Part shown: one piece after another, positions 9,219-21,000 of the stretch | Layout: every line of letters starts with the position of its first letter | Numbering within the stretch: position 1 is the stretch's first letter | NCBI RefSeq assembly: GCF_000212415.1 | Contig: NC_015500.1 | Span: forward strand, 434,001-498,000 | DNA from: Treponema brennaborense DSM 12168 | GTDB lineage: Bacteria; Spirochaetota; Spirochaetia; Treponematales; Treponemataceae | Length of the DNA stretch: 64,000 nucleotides | Reading direction: 5' to 3' | Program-made: the position numbers and the translations under genes | Notes under the pieces: model-generated | Database searches by the model: none | Seen by the model: the letters and a program-made list of their open reading frames with translations, nothing else | Told to the model about the DNA's origin: nothing

Positions 9219-9563
9219 ATGATTACCATAGCCGATATTATAACGAGCCTGCCGGCGCACCTCGTTTCCGCCGGATCCCACGCGAAGGATATTCAGATTA
9301 CGAATATTATTGCAGGAGACCTGATGAGCGATATTCTCGTATCCGTCGATACCGGCTGTTTATTGGTTACCGGACTTGCTTCCGAACAGGCGGTGCGTAC
9401 CGCCGATATCGTGTGTGCGGAGGCGGTGCTGCTGGTGAACGACAAGCTGCCTTCCGCCGGAATGAAAAAACTTGCGGAAGAAAGCGGTATGACGCTGCTT
9501 GCGACTCCGCTTCCGATGTTCGACGCCTGCGTTGCGCTCGGCAATATATTATCGTACAGTTGA
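9219..9563 (+). CDS. DRTGG-domain protein
   Basis: A 114-residue protein matching the stand-alone DRTGG fold seen next to CBS and HPr-kinase domains, with unknown ligand. The start MITIADIITSLPAHLVSAG at 9219 is chosen because GAAGGAAGGAG lies just upstream; a TTG five codons earlier falls within that ribosome-binding region. Visible family features are an N-terminal helix, IAGDLMSDIL, a central hydrophobic strand LLVTGLASEQAVRTADI and a final strand LLATPLPMFDACVALG. Stand-alone DRTGG genes often accompany hydrogenase-like or redox-sensing modules, but none is here. It is divergent from parA and may be cotranscribed with the downstream methyltransferase, which starts 17 bases later. Confidence 0.7.
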   Translation: MITIADIITSLPAHLVSAGSHAKDIQITNIIAGDLMSDILVSVDTGCLLVTGLASEQAVRTADIVCAEAVLLVNDKLPSAGMKKLAEESGMTLLATPLPMFDACVALGNILSYS

Positions 9564-9580
9564 GGATCCCGTTTATAATT

Positions 9581-10960
9581 ATGGAAGATTTTTTGCAGGA
9601 ATTGACGGACGGGGCCGACCGCGTGCTGTCCGCCGCGTTTTCGACACCCGTAAAGGGGACGAGGTCTGTCGGCACCGGTGCAGCGGCGGTTGCAGCTGAA
9701 GCTGCTTCTGCCGAGTTCATTCCGGTTCCCGCGGGACAGACGTGTCTTAAAATAAAAGTCAGGCCTTCGGCTTCCGCGGCGGCGAACAACCGCAGCGCGG
9801 GCGTTTCGTTTTACGCCGAGTTTTTTACGGAAAAGCAGGCGTTTCACCGAACGCTGGACGCGGCGGCGTTTACGGCGCTGGTCGGTCGCTGTGCCGGCTC
9901 GTTGTTCAAAAATACGGTGATTCAGCTGACGGAGCGCGGCGGAACGGGACGGATTGAAACCGTTTCCGTTTTGGCGAACAAAAAGGGAACGGTCCGCGTT
10001 ATCCGCTCGGCCGCACGCGCACCGGCGTTGCAGCCGCCGCCCGCTTCAGGCGGAGACCGGCAAAAACGGTATCTGCTGCCCGAAGGCACTCCGGTTCCGT
10101 TTCTGGTGTTTTTGGGAGTGATGACGGCCGACGGCAAAGTGGTTCAGGCGAAGCGCGACAAGTTCCGGCAGATTAATCGTTTTTTGGAATTTATAGACGA
10201 CGTGCTGCCGGCGGTGCTTGACGGACGGGAATCGGTGTCGACGGAACAGCCGCTGCGGATCGCGGATTTCGGCTGCGGAAAATCATATTTGACGTTCGCC
10301 GTGCACTATTATCTGACGGAAATAAAACGGCTGCCGGCCGCGATTACCGGACTCGACCTGAAAGACGATGTCGTTGCCGATTGCGCCGCGCTTGCGTCCC
10401 GCCTGCACTGTTCCGGCTTGACGTTCCGCCGCGGCGATATTGCCGCCTACGGGAGCGACCGCACCGGAACGCCGCCTGATATCGTGATTACGCTGCACGC
10501 CTGCGATACGGCTACGGATTATGCGCTCGCGTACGCGGTGGATCACCGTGCGCGCGCCGTTTTGTCGGTGCCGTGCTGCCAGCATGAAGTGAATGCGCAA
10601 CTACGCGCCGGAGACGTGCCGCCGCAGTTCGCGCCGCTTGTAAAATACGGGCTGATAAAAGAACGGTTCGCCGCTTTGGTAACCGACGCGGTTCGGGCTG
10701 AACTGCTGGAACGGGCGGGATACGCGGTGCAGATACTGGAGTTCGTCGACGGCAGCGCGACGCCCAAGAATCTGCTTATCCGGGCGATCCGCAAAAAAAC
10801 GGCGGAGTCGCCGGTGTGCGCTTCTTCTCCGGCCGCGCTCGGCTCGGAAGTACAAGCCGCCGGTGGGGTTGAAGTACAAGCCGCCGGTTCCGGCGCGGCT
10901 GCGCTGACGGAAGCGCTGCGCGTGCGAACGACGATGCAGACGCTGTTGGAGCGCGAATGA
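9581..10960 (+). CDS. SAM-dependent methyltransferase, METTL25/GSTCD-like (methyltransferase 31 type)
   Basis: 459 residues. The start is ATG 9581 (MEDFLQELTDGADRVL); the frame stays open upstream into the DRTGG gene, but that part is a shadow. The C-terminal half is a Rossmann methyltransferase: motif I IADFGCGKSYLTFAVHYYL (about residues 227-245), GLDLKDDVVADC, then the diagnostic VITLHACDTATDYAL and VLSVPCCQHEVN. LHACxxATD and PCCxHE are marks of the methyltransferase-31 group, several of which act on RNA or protein. Substrate unknown. The tail after residue 410 is low complexity with a repeated EVQAAG unit. Its stop overlaps the start of the next gene (ATGA), so translation is coupled. 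Confidence 0.8.
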   Translation: MEDFLQELTDGADRVLSAAFSTPVKGTRSVGTGAAAVAAEAASAEFIPVPAGQTCLKIKVRPSASAAANNRSAGVSFYAEFFTEKQAFHRTLDAAAFTALVGRCAGSLFKNTVIQLTERGGTGRIETVSVLANKKGTVRVIRSAARAPALQPPPASGGDRQKRYLLPEGTPVPFLVFLGVMTADGKVVQAKRDKFRQINRFLEFIDDVLPAVLDGRESVSTEQPLRIADFGCGKSYLTFAVHYYLTEIKRLPAAITGLDLKDDVVADCAALASRLHCSGLTFRRGDIAAYGSDRTGTPPDIVITLHACDTATDYALAYAVDHRARAVLSVPCCQHEVNAQLRAGDVPPQFAPLVKYGLIKERFAALVTDAVRAELLERAGYAVQILEFVDGSATPKNLLIRAIRKKTAESPVCASSPAALGSEVQAAGGVEVQAAGSGAAALTEALRVRTTMQTLLERE

Positions 10961-11604
10961 CCGTTGACAGCATATTGTTCGATCTTGACGGAACGCTGTG
11001 GGATTCCACTGAGGGCGTGTGTGAAAGCTGGAACCGCGTGTTCGCGCAGCGCGGAATCAGCCTGAACGCGTCGCGCCGGCTGCTCGCTTCGTTTTTCGGC
11101 AAACCGATGACGGCGATTTTCGACGAGCTGTTTCCCCTGCTTTCCGCGGACGAGCGGGACGCGCTTCGCAAAGAGTGCTGTGCGGAAGAAAACCGGTTGC
11201 TCGCGGACAAAGGCGGTACGCTGTACGCCGGCGTTCCCGAAACGCTGGAACGCCTTTCAAAATCGTACCGGCTGTTCATCGTCAGCAACTGCCAGGACGG
11301 GTATATCCAGACGTTTCTGAACGTTCACGGACTCGGCGGCCTGTTTGAAGGTTTTGAAAGCTGGGGGCGTACGGGACTTTCAAAGGGAGAAAACAATCTG
11401 CTGGTCATAAAGCGTTTCGGTTTGAAGCGGCCGGTATACGTGGGCGACGCCGCGGTGGACGAACAGTCGGCTGCTGCTGCGGGAATTCCGTTCGTTTACG
11501 CGGCGTACGGATTCGGAACGGTCGGCTCGTTCAATGCGAGTATCTCGTCGTTTCCGGAAATTGAACGGACACTGCAACGATTGAACGGACACTGCAACGA
11601 TTGA
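10957..11604 (+). CDS. HAD-superfamily phosphatase, phosphoglycolate-phosphatase-like
   Basis: 215 residues. Motif I is ILFDLDGTLWDSTEG (nucleophile Asp in DLDGT), motif II is LFIVSNCQDG, and the late motif is VYVGDAAVDEQSAAAAG, so the catalytic core looks intact. The cap is helical, as in beta-phosphoglucomutase and Gph relatives. The gene starts inside the stop of the methyltransferase gene (ATGA overlap). Its last 15 residues (EIERTLQRLNGHCND) are encoded by the start of a 20-bp tandem repeat, and the stop codon lies at the beginning of the third copy. The natural C terminus has probably been replaced. Substrate cannot be told from sequence. Confidence 0.85.
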   Translation: MTVDSILFDLDGTLWDSTEGVCESWNRVFAQRGISLNASRRLLASFFGKPMTAIFDELFPLLSADERDALRKECCAEENRLLADKGGTLYAGVPETLERLSKSYRLFIVSNCQDGYIQTFLNVHGLGGLFEGFESWGRTGLSKGENNLLVIKRFGLKRPVYVGDAAVDEQSAAAAGIPFVYAAYGFGTVGSFNASISSFPEIERTLQRLNGHCND

Positions 11605-11688
11605 ACGGACACTGCAACGATTGAACGGACACTGCAACGATTGAACGGACACTGCAACGATTGAACGGACACTGCAACGATTGAACGG
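11561..11688 (+). repeat. 20-bp tandem repeat, six perfect copies plus eight bases
   Basis: The unit ttgaacggacactgcaacga repeats without a single mismatch at 11561, 11581, 11601, 11621, 11641 and 11661, and then ttgaacgg at 11681. Because 20 is not a multiple of three, successive copies are read in different frames, and the HAD gene meets TGA at 11602-11604. Perfect identity points to recent expansion by slippage. Confidence 0.97.
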
Positions 11689-11819
11689 CCGCGCCGCACC
11701 GGTTGAGAATGCTCCGTCGTTTTAGAATACTTTATTTTGTTTATTTTCTTTAAAATGTAAAAAAAATCAAGAAAATATAATAAAAGACTATACAAATTCT
11801 CCATTATTACCGATAATAT

Positions 11820-11839
11820 AAAAGTATAACTGTACTTTT
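11820..11839. promoter_or_regulatory. Inverted repeat upstream of the surface-protein operon
   Basis: AAAAGTA, six bases, TACTTTT: a perfect 7-bp dyad in an AT-rich stretch (11700-11845) between the repeat block and the surface-protein genes. It has no T-run of terminator type and lies 18 bases before a possible leader ORF, so an operator is more likely than a terminator. No convincing -35/-10 pair was found around it. Confidence 0.35.
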
Positions 11840-11857
11840 AAAAGTCAAGGGGTATCT

Positions 11858-12001
11858 ATGCGTTTTGCCGCCGCCGGCTGCACGTATCGCGTAGTGTCTG
11901 CCGCTCTGATATTGCCGTTATGGGGGAGTTTACGGAGTTGCTCCGGAAGATTCCGTTTTCCGGTAGCCATGCTTTTTGAGGAACGATATGAGAAAATGTA
12001 A
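11858..12001 (+). CDS. Possible 47-aa leader ORF overlapping the start of the giant gene
   Basis: ATG 11858 is preceded by AAGGGG with five-base spacing, a better ribosome-binding site than many in the window. It encodes 47 residues: a short basic/hydrophobic start (MRFAAAGCTYRVVSAALILP) and a mixed tail ending EERYEKM. The stop lies at 11999-12001, so it overlaps the giant gene's ATG at 11988 by 14 bases in another frame. This is the arrangement expected for translational coupling or a regulatory leader peptide. I recognise no homology, and the reading frame could be fortuitous. Confidence 0.4.
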   Translation: MRFAAAGCTYRVVSAALILPLWGSLRSCSGRFRFPVAMLFEERYEKM

Positions 12002-15000
12002 CGCTGTTTTTAACGGTATTGTCGTTTCGCTGTTGACTGTGTGCGCCGCTTTCATGTACACGACGTGTGAAGTCGGTTTGGGAAATTCCGTCGATACACA
12101 GCCGCCGGCGGTAACGATCGCATATCCGCCTGAAGCCGCCGTTATCCGCGGCCAATTCGTCGTAAACGGTACGGCCTCTGATGAAACGTTCGTTAAATCC
12201 GTCGCCGTCGTTTTTACTTCCACGGAGCAGGAAAGCAAAACGTACGGCCCGTATCAGGCCGAAATAAATAAAGAATCCAAAACCTGGGCCGTCCGGCTGA
12301 ATGCACAGGACGCAAGTTCCGGTTCATACGCCATCCCCGACGGTAAATATGCGGTAACCGTGACGGCGGCGGACTCCGCTTCACGGACTTCCGTTGCGAC
12401 AACCGTATATGAAATCGACAATACGGCGCCGGTGCTGTACGTGCAGCGTCCCGGTTCGCGTGATGAAACGAGCCCCGATACGTACGGAAGTTCGGTTTCC
12501 GTTTCCGGACAGGTGTACGACGCGCATCTCATTTCAAAACTGACGTTTTCCGTGTTTGAAAAAAATCCGGACGGTTCGTTTTCCCGAAAAGGCGGCAAGA
12601 CGATTGAAAACGTCGCGCCGAATATTTCCGTTGTTTTGGCGGATTTTGACGACGATCTGGACTCCTTATATACATCGCTGTACGGTTCGGATAAAAACGC
12701 CGGAGAGAAAACCTTCTATTGTACCGTCTCTGTGGAAGACGAAGCGCGCCCGTATACCGGCAGTGCGGATACTTCCGGCGGAAACAAGTCGGCGGGATAT
12801 TATCTGTACGATGAAGTTTCGGCCCTCGTTTCCGCAAAAGATTTGTATACGGCGCGGAGTTCCGGCTCGCTGCTTGCTGACGGCGTGGAGACCTCATTGT
12901 CGGCCGCTTTTATCAGCACGACCGATGAAACCGACGTAAAAGGCGTGTTTTCTCTTGATCCCGCCGTTTCGCCCAAGTGGACCGTAATAAATCTGTCCGT
13001 TTTTGAGACCGGCTATTTGGATACCGACGCGTATAAGGTTCCCGCCGGTTCGTCCTTGACGATTCGCGTGGAACCGAGTCTTAACAACAGTGCTATCGTC
13101 GACGATTCGCTGGCCGTGTACGTACAGCGGTGCGACCGTTCGGGCACGGTGAGCGCCGGTGCCGAAAAAATCTATCTGATGAAAAAGGCCGACGACTGTA
13201 CTCCCGAAGAACGTATCGAACGGAAAAACGCCATAAAGACGGTCGGCTCGAACCGGACGCTCACCATAAATTCTCTGGCTGCTCTGCCGGTAAACACGGC
13301 GTACCGGCTGTTTGCCGAAGGTACCGACGCCGCTTTGAACATCGTCGCGGCGGCCAACGATGCACAGTACGGTTTTTTTCTGGAAGGCAACGGCGCGCCG
13401 CCGGAAATCACGCTCGACGGCCTGTCGTATTATACGAACCCTGCCGGACAATTTTCCCTTTCCGGTTCGTGCACGTCGCAGACCGGCGATTCGGTAACGT
13501 TAATCATCGCGCTGTCCGGCGGTTCGTATCTGAAAGAAACGACGGTCAATTCCGGCGCCGCGTGGAATTTTCCGTTTACAGCGGCCGAGCTGCTCGCCAA
13601 AGCGGAGGAAACCGGCGCGATCGATCGGACAAAATCCAAAACGTATTCGCTTGAAGTGCGGGCTCAGTCCGGCATCTCCACGACGGCAATAAAAAACTGT
13701 TCCGTCTATTACGATGCGGAAAATCCGATACCTGAAATTGCGTCCGTAACGCCTCAGGTGAGCGCCAACGGCAAAGATACGAACGTCAACGGCGTAATCC
13801 TCTGCAAGGGAACGGCGTCGGACGAAGATAAAGTCGAAACGTCCGTACTCAAATTGTACACGTCGGCAGACGGTGCTTCCGGCTGGACGCCGGTTGCGTG
13901 GACTGCCGGCGGCGGGGTCGTCAGCGTTCCGAACGGCGCGGTAAACGACGCCATGCGGTTCTGTTACGCTGTCGATACGAAGGCAGTCGATTCCGCCGGT
14001 GCGGCCGTTTTCGGCGACAAAAAATATTTGAAATTGGAAATCGTTTCGACCGATCGGTCCGGCAACACCGGCGCTGCGGAGTTGGTGCTGTACGTCGATC
14101 AGTCGACGGATAATCCCGTCGTGTCGTACTTTAACGTGAGCGGTACGAACACGCTGTTCGGCTATTCGGGAAACAATACGATACTCGGCACTATTACGGA
14201 CGACGACGGATTGGCGTCCGTCGAGTTATACGTCGACGCTGAAACCGTTCCCCGGAAAACGTTTGTCGCGGCTGTTTTGCAGGGAACCAAATCGAAAGCG
14301 TTTGAATACGATATCTTTGCCGATATTCCGGCGGGTGCGGCGGCGCTTGCGGAAGGTTCTCACGAGCTGTATTTCAAGATAACGGATACGGAGAATGGCA
14401 GCTTTGATAGTGCGAAACAGTTGTTCGTCGTCGATACGGCGGTTCCGCTCATTGCGGTAACTGCTCCCGTTTCCGGCGGATTTGCCGGCAAGGACGTAAC
14501 GGTGAAGGGCACGGCGTCAGATACGCGCGGCGTTGCAAAAGTCGAATACAAGCAGATTGACACAGCGTCGGGAGCGGTAACCTGGACGGCCGTAACGCCG
14601 AAAACTGCCGCAGCCGATGGCTCCGCGGCGGATTGGTCCGAATGGAGTTATCCGATAACCGGTCAGGCCGATACCGGCGCCGGAGCGGGGTATACGCGCG
14701 TTTTCCGTGCGACGGACCTTTCTGGGCGGACGGCGGAAACGTCGGTAACGTACAAAGTAGACACGATTTCTCCCGCGTTCGGACTCAAGCTGAAATTCAG
14801 CGGATATAGTCAAGATGATTATCCGGGACTGTCGGGAAGCGAGCGCGTATGGCTTACGGCGACGGCGCAAACGCTGTCCGGCACGATGACGGAAGTGAAT
14901 CCCGGACAGATCAATTTTACCGTAACGGGTGCAACCGACGCGTCGGGAGCCGTTTCCGCTGTTGCAGGAACGAATTCTCCGTTCCGTACGACGATCATGT

Positions 15001-18000
15001 TTGAAGAAGGCGAAAGTTCGGTTACTTTTACGTCGCAGGATACGGCCGGAAACGCGGCAATTCCGCTGAGTCGTTCCGTTTATGTGGACGCAACGCCGCC
15101 GGTATTGTCCGACGTCTCGCTGCCGGACATGGACGATTCCCGGCATATTACGAACGGCGGCGCCGATATTATCGTTAAGCTGACGGCTTCGGACGCCGTC
15201 AGCGGTGTGAACGCCGGCAGTGCGGCATCTAAAGTCGTCGAACTCGGATCGGGAGCAGGCTTTAAAACTGCGGTTTTCTCCGGTTGGCTGACTGCGATTC
15301 CCGGCGACGAAAATGAAAATAGATATAGGCTGACCGTTCCCGCCGAGACAATCCGTGCGCTCGGCAACGGCGTGCACACGCTGTATATCCGTGTCGCCGA
15401 TAAGGCCGGCAATAAGAGCGAAATTGCGCTGCCGGAATTGACCGTTGATCTTGATGCGCCGACCGTCTCGTATACGACGCCGGCGGCAAACTCGGTAGTG
15501 AATAAGAAGATAACGCTCAAAGGAACCGTTTCCGATGCGAACCTGGCTGCCGATGCCGCGCCCGCTTTATACGTGTGGAATCCGGCTATTTCAGATTGGC
15601 ACTTGCTCGTTAAAACAGGTGACAAAAATGACAAACATATTCCATACGACATTGAAATTGCCGGTCTCGATATACAGCCCGTTTCGACCGGTTCCGAATG
15701 GACTGTCGGCGGCTTCGACACGGATGCCGCCGGACTAAAAGCCCTGCTACTGGCTTCCGACGGAAGCTGTAAACTGCAGGTGCGGTTCACGGACCGTGCG
15801 GGAAATCCTCCGTCAGATACCGCTGCTCAGATTTTTCAGCCTTTGTTGCTGACGGTCGATCAGTCGACGGATAATCCCGTCGTGTCGTACTTTAACGTGA
15901 GCGGTACGAACACGCTGTTCGGCTATTCGGGAAACAATACGATACTCGGCACTATTACGGACGACGACGGATTGGCGTCCGTCGAGTTATACGTCGACGC
16001 TGAAACCGTTCCCCGGAAAACGTTTGCCGCGGCTGTTTTGCAGGGAACCAAATCGAAAGCGTTTGAATACGATATCTTTGCCGATATTCCGGCGGGTGCG
16101 GCGGCGCTTGCGGAAGGTTCTCACGAGCTGTATTTCAAGATAACGGATACGGAGAATGGCAGCTTTGATAGTGCGAAACAGCCGTTCGTCGTCGATACGG
16201 CGGTTCCGCTCATTGCGGTAACTGCTCCCGTTTCCGGCGGATTTGCCGGCAAGGACGTAACGGTGAAGGGTACTGCGTCAGATACGCGCGGCGTTGCGAA
16301 AGTCGAATACAAGCAGATTGACACAGCGTCGGGAGCGGTAACCTGGACGGCCGTAACGCCGAAAACTGCCGCAGCCGATGGCTCCGCGGCGGATTGGTCC
16401 GAATGGAGTTATCCGATAACCGGTCAGGCCGATACCGGCGCCGGAGCGGGATATACGCGCGTTTTCCGTGCGACGGACCTTTCTGGGCGGACGGCGGAAA
16501 CGTCGGTAACGTACAAAGTGGACACGATTTCTCCCGCGTTCGGACTCAAGCTGAAATTCAGCGGATATAGTCAAGATGATTATCCGGGACTGTCGGGAGG
16601 CGAGCGCGTATGGCTTATGGCGACGGCGCAAACGCTGTCCGGCACGATGACGGAAGTGAATCCCGGACAGATCAATTTTACCGTAACGGGCGCAACCGAC
16701 GCGTCGGGAGCCGTTTCCGCTGTTGCAGGAACGGATTCTCCGTTCCGGACGACGATCATGTTTGAAGAAGGCGAAAGTTCGGTTACTTTTACGTCGCAGG
16801 ATACGGCCGGAAACGCGGCAATTCCGCTGAGTCGTTCCGTTTATGTGGACGCAACGCCGCCGGTATTGTCCGACGTCTCGCTGTCGGGCACGGACGTGTC
16901 CGGTTCCGATTCCCGGCATATTACGAACGGCGGCGCCGATATTACCGTTAAGCTGACGGCTTCGGATGCCGTCAGCGGTGTGAACGCCGGCAGTGCGGCA
17001 TCTAAAGTCGTCGAACTCGGATCGGGAGCAGGCTTTAAAACTGCGGTTTTCTCCGGTTGGCTGACTGCGATTTCCGGCGACGAAAATGAAAATAGATATA
17101 CGCTGACCGTTCCCGCCGAGACAATCCGTGCGCTCGGCAACGGCGTGCACACGCTGTATGTCCGTGTCGCCGATAAGGCCGGCAATAAGAGCGAAATTGC
17201 GCTGCCGGAATTGACCGTTGATCTTGATGCGCCGACCGTCTCGTATACGACGCCGGCGGCAAACTCGGTGGTGAATAAGAAGATAACGCTCAAAGGAACC
17301 GTTTCCGATGCGAACCTGGCTGCCGATGCCGCGCCCGCTTTATACGTGTGGAATCCGGCTATTTTAGATTGGCAGTCGGTCGGTGCTTCCGGCAGCGGCT
17401 GCGCCATTGAAATTGCCGGTCTCGATATACAGCCCGTTTCGACCGGTTCCGAATGGACTGTCGGCGGCTTCGACACGGCCGCCGACGGACTAAAAGCCCT
17501 GCTACTGGCTTCCGACGGAAGCTGTAAACTGCAGGTGCGGTTCACGGACCGTGCGGGAAATTCTCCGTCAGATACCGCTGCTCAGACTTTGTTGCTGACG
17601 GTCGATCAGCACAAGGATCGCCCGACGGTCAAAATTTCAAACATGAGTTTTATGAATGCGGAGTCTAACGGAATGAGCGAAGCCTCGCCCGTATGGCTCA
17701 AACAGACCCGCACCTTGTTCGGTACGGTTTCGGACGACGACGGCGCGTGTACGCTGCAGATTTCTGAAAACGGCGGTTCGTTTACAGATGTGAGCGTCGA
17801 CAACGGCTCGTGGAATTATGCATTGAGTGCGGACGGCGTGCGAACGGTTGTGTTCAAAGTTACCGACAGCGCCGGCACCGTTTTCACTTCTGCCGCGGCA
17901 GCGGACGACGCAGCTCTGCTTGACACGCCTATTCTCAGCGACGGTACGCATTCGTTCGGTGAGAAAGGCAGTACCGGATCCGCAGCGGATTCCCGGCTGC

Positions 18001-21000
18001 ATATTAAAGTCGACACGAAAGTACCGGAAATACGAACCGTTAAGTGGCAGCGCCCGTCCGATTCGCAGTGGCTGGATACGTTCCCGACGGAAAAATTCGG
18101 CGGTACGCGTACTGCCGCTACGCTGCGGGTAACGGCGTGGGATGACAACGGTATCAAATCCGTCGTATTCCTGAAAAGCGGTACGGCGATATCGACTTTG
18201 ACGAGTCCGTCCGGAACGCTTTCAGCAGATGAAGGCGGCGCTGATTATTGGAGTGCCTCCGTTCCCACCAATTCCGGCGACGGCTATCAGGAAGTTACGA
18301 TTAAGGTAACGGATACGGCCGATCTCGAAACGACCCGCACCGTACAGATAAACGTCGACAATACGGCGCCGGTTGTGAGTATCGACAGCCATAAAAGCGG
18401 CGAACAGGTGAACGGTGAAATCGTACTGAAAGGAACGACCGACGGCGCCGCTTCCTTGCGGTATGCGGTGGCGTCTTCCGATTCCGCTGCTATAGATTGG
18501 AACACTGCTTCCGCCGTTATGAGTGACTCGTTCATTTCATGGCGGATTTACTTTGACGGTAAATCGGTTACCGGAGAGACGCACGGCCTGACAATGAACG
18601 GCTATCTGGTCTCTTTGGGTATAACGACGGATACGGCGATAAAAGACAACTCGTATGCGAATCTGACGGATCTGTTCGTCTATCTGCGTGCGGTGGATGA
18701 ATGCGGAAACGTGAACGACGTTCAGCCGTTGAAATTGGTCGTCGATCCGCAGGGAGACCGGCCAAAAGTTGTGATGACGTATCCGGACCACAACGATGAA
18801 ACGTTGGGCGGTACGATCCGTATGACGGGAACGGCCGAGGACAATTCAAAAGTCAGCGCGGTGTACGTGCAGATAGATCCCGACTACAACGGTGTAACGG
18901 TTGCTCCGAAACTCGCTCAGAGTGATTGGAATACGGTGAATACAAAATTCGGAACGTCGTATACGCTTGAATCGTTCGGTTCCGGCACGGCGGTTCAAAC
19001 CGGATTCAAGACGACCGGAACGCTGAGCTGGAATTTCAATTTGAACACGAAAGGCGAATTTGATCCGTCCGGCGACGGCACGCGGCGGATTGCGCTGCGC
19101 GTTTACGCGGTAGACGACGGCGGCAATATCAGTCAGCCGTATGAACGTATCATCACGGTCGATAAAGACACGCCGCTTATCGGCAGCAGCGAAAAATTGT
19201 ATTTGCGTAAATATGCCAATTCGGACGGCAGCGGAACGCCGATCGCGTCGGTTGAATATACCGACGGCATGTGGATAAACGGTTCCTGGTATCTTGAAGG
19301 CAGCGTCGAAGACGCTTCGGGCATCAAGGATTTGACCGTTACGAACCCGGGCGGAGCTCCCGTCGATCATATCGTAACCGCTTCGGACGATACGAGCGGA
19401 ACGCTCGTTGACCCTGCAAAGGCGACGGCTGTCGAATCAAACGGTGCGTTCGGTGTGAACAGCGGATACCGAATCAAAATTCCGGTCGGTTCCGAGACAG
19501 ATTCGTTCGGTATGCTTGAGTACACGATCCGGGCGACGGAGGGAACGTCCAAAAATCTGTTTGCGGAAAAAACGATCCGCTTGAATTACGATAATAAAGC
19601 GCCCGTTATTCGGCAGCCGGGAGCGAGCGGCTTCAATATCAGCGACTCGGTCGTGAACAGCAACGGTTTTTACACGTTGGGATCCGCCGTAAACGAAGAC
19701 GGTTCGGGCCTCGACAGTCAGAGCGGTTTTTCCCGCGTCGTATTCTATTTTGAACGAACGCTGAACGACGTTACTTCCATATACGATCCCCTGCTGAAAC
19801 CGGCGAACGCGGCGAATAAGGTTAATCAGACCGATTTGAGAAGCGAAGACGGTTTGTGGTGGAAAGTAAAAACGGTTACCCGCGACTCCAACTTGCTGAC
19901 GGCTTTGACGCTGGATTCGTCGGATGAAAATATCCGCAGCGGCGGTATCGTAAAAATCGGCGGCGCCATTTACCGGATTACGAACGTCAGCGGTACGGCG
20001 GTAACGATAGACGGTTCGCCCGTGGTTTCCGAAACGGAAGCACTTTTTGCGGTAGCGCAGGTCGCCGACAATCTGACGACTGAAACGCCGAATACGGCTT
20101 CTCTTAAAAATGAAAACGGATATTATCCGGTCGTGAACGACGACGGCGACGGTATGGTGGAAGGTGTGACCAAAATCGGTACCGAATACGTGTGGGAAGC
20201 TTCCATAAACTCGAAAAATATTCCCGACGGGCCGGTTACGATCCGGTACGTCGTGTTCGATAAAGCCGGAAATCATACGGTCGGTTCGGTGAGCGGAACG
20301 GTCAGCAACAACCGTCCCCGCATTGCGGGCGTTTCGTTCGGTACGGACGACAACGGCAACGGCATCGTCGACGATACGGAATTCAATTCCGCCTGGAGCG
20401 GCTTGTACGCGAACAGTCAAGCCGGTTTGCCTAACGGCTACAGTTCGTCAAATACGAAAGTGCACGAACTGAACGTGCAGCAGACTAACGGTATGGCAGT
20501 GCTTAAAATCAAGGGAAAAACCGTTGTCAGGCCGGAAATCGTCGGCGGCAACAATTCGCTCGCATACACGTATACGGTTACTAAAAAAGGCGTAACGGAT
20601 CCGTATTACACGCAGACGGTTCCCGTCAGCCTGTCAACCGAGCATTCCGATTCGGACGATATCCGTACGGGATTGTCCGATATCGCCTTGACAGTCAAGG
20701 ACTTTTTATCGGCGGGAACGACCGGAACCGAAATAACCGATGCCGACGATCAGCGTTTCTCTTTTACGCTGTGGGACGCGACGGACGGTACCGTGCAGGG
20801 GCAGAACAGTCAATACGCACGGATAAATATGGTAATGGACGTCGCGCTGCGCGATACCGTTTCTCCGACGGCGTCTATCCGGCCGTTCTATTGGAACGGA
20901 AAATCGGACAATTCGCTGTACCTGAACAGTCTTGAAAACGGTCATATCGAACTCGGATCGGATCTTCCGGCCGACTCATTTAAGGATTCCGGCACGGGAG

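Noticed and set aside
9170-9580. N-terminal extension of the methyltransferase frame
   Set aside because: It covers the DRTGG gene in another frame and has no coherent domain; ATG 9581 gives the natural start.
11561-11688. CRISPR array
   Set aside because: Copies are directly adjacent with no spacers and no cas genes are nearby; the same holds for the 19-bp array at 50701.
14517-17150. Two paralogous-looking minus-strand ORFs of about 290 codons
   Set aside because: They are the reverse complement of the duplicated block in the giant gene, so their similarity only reflects that duplication.
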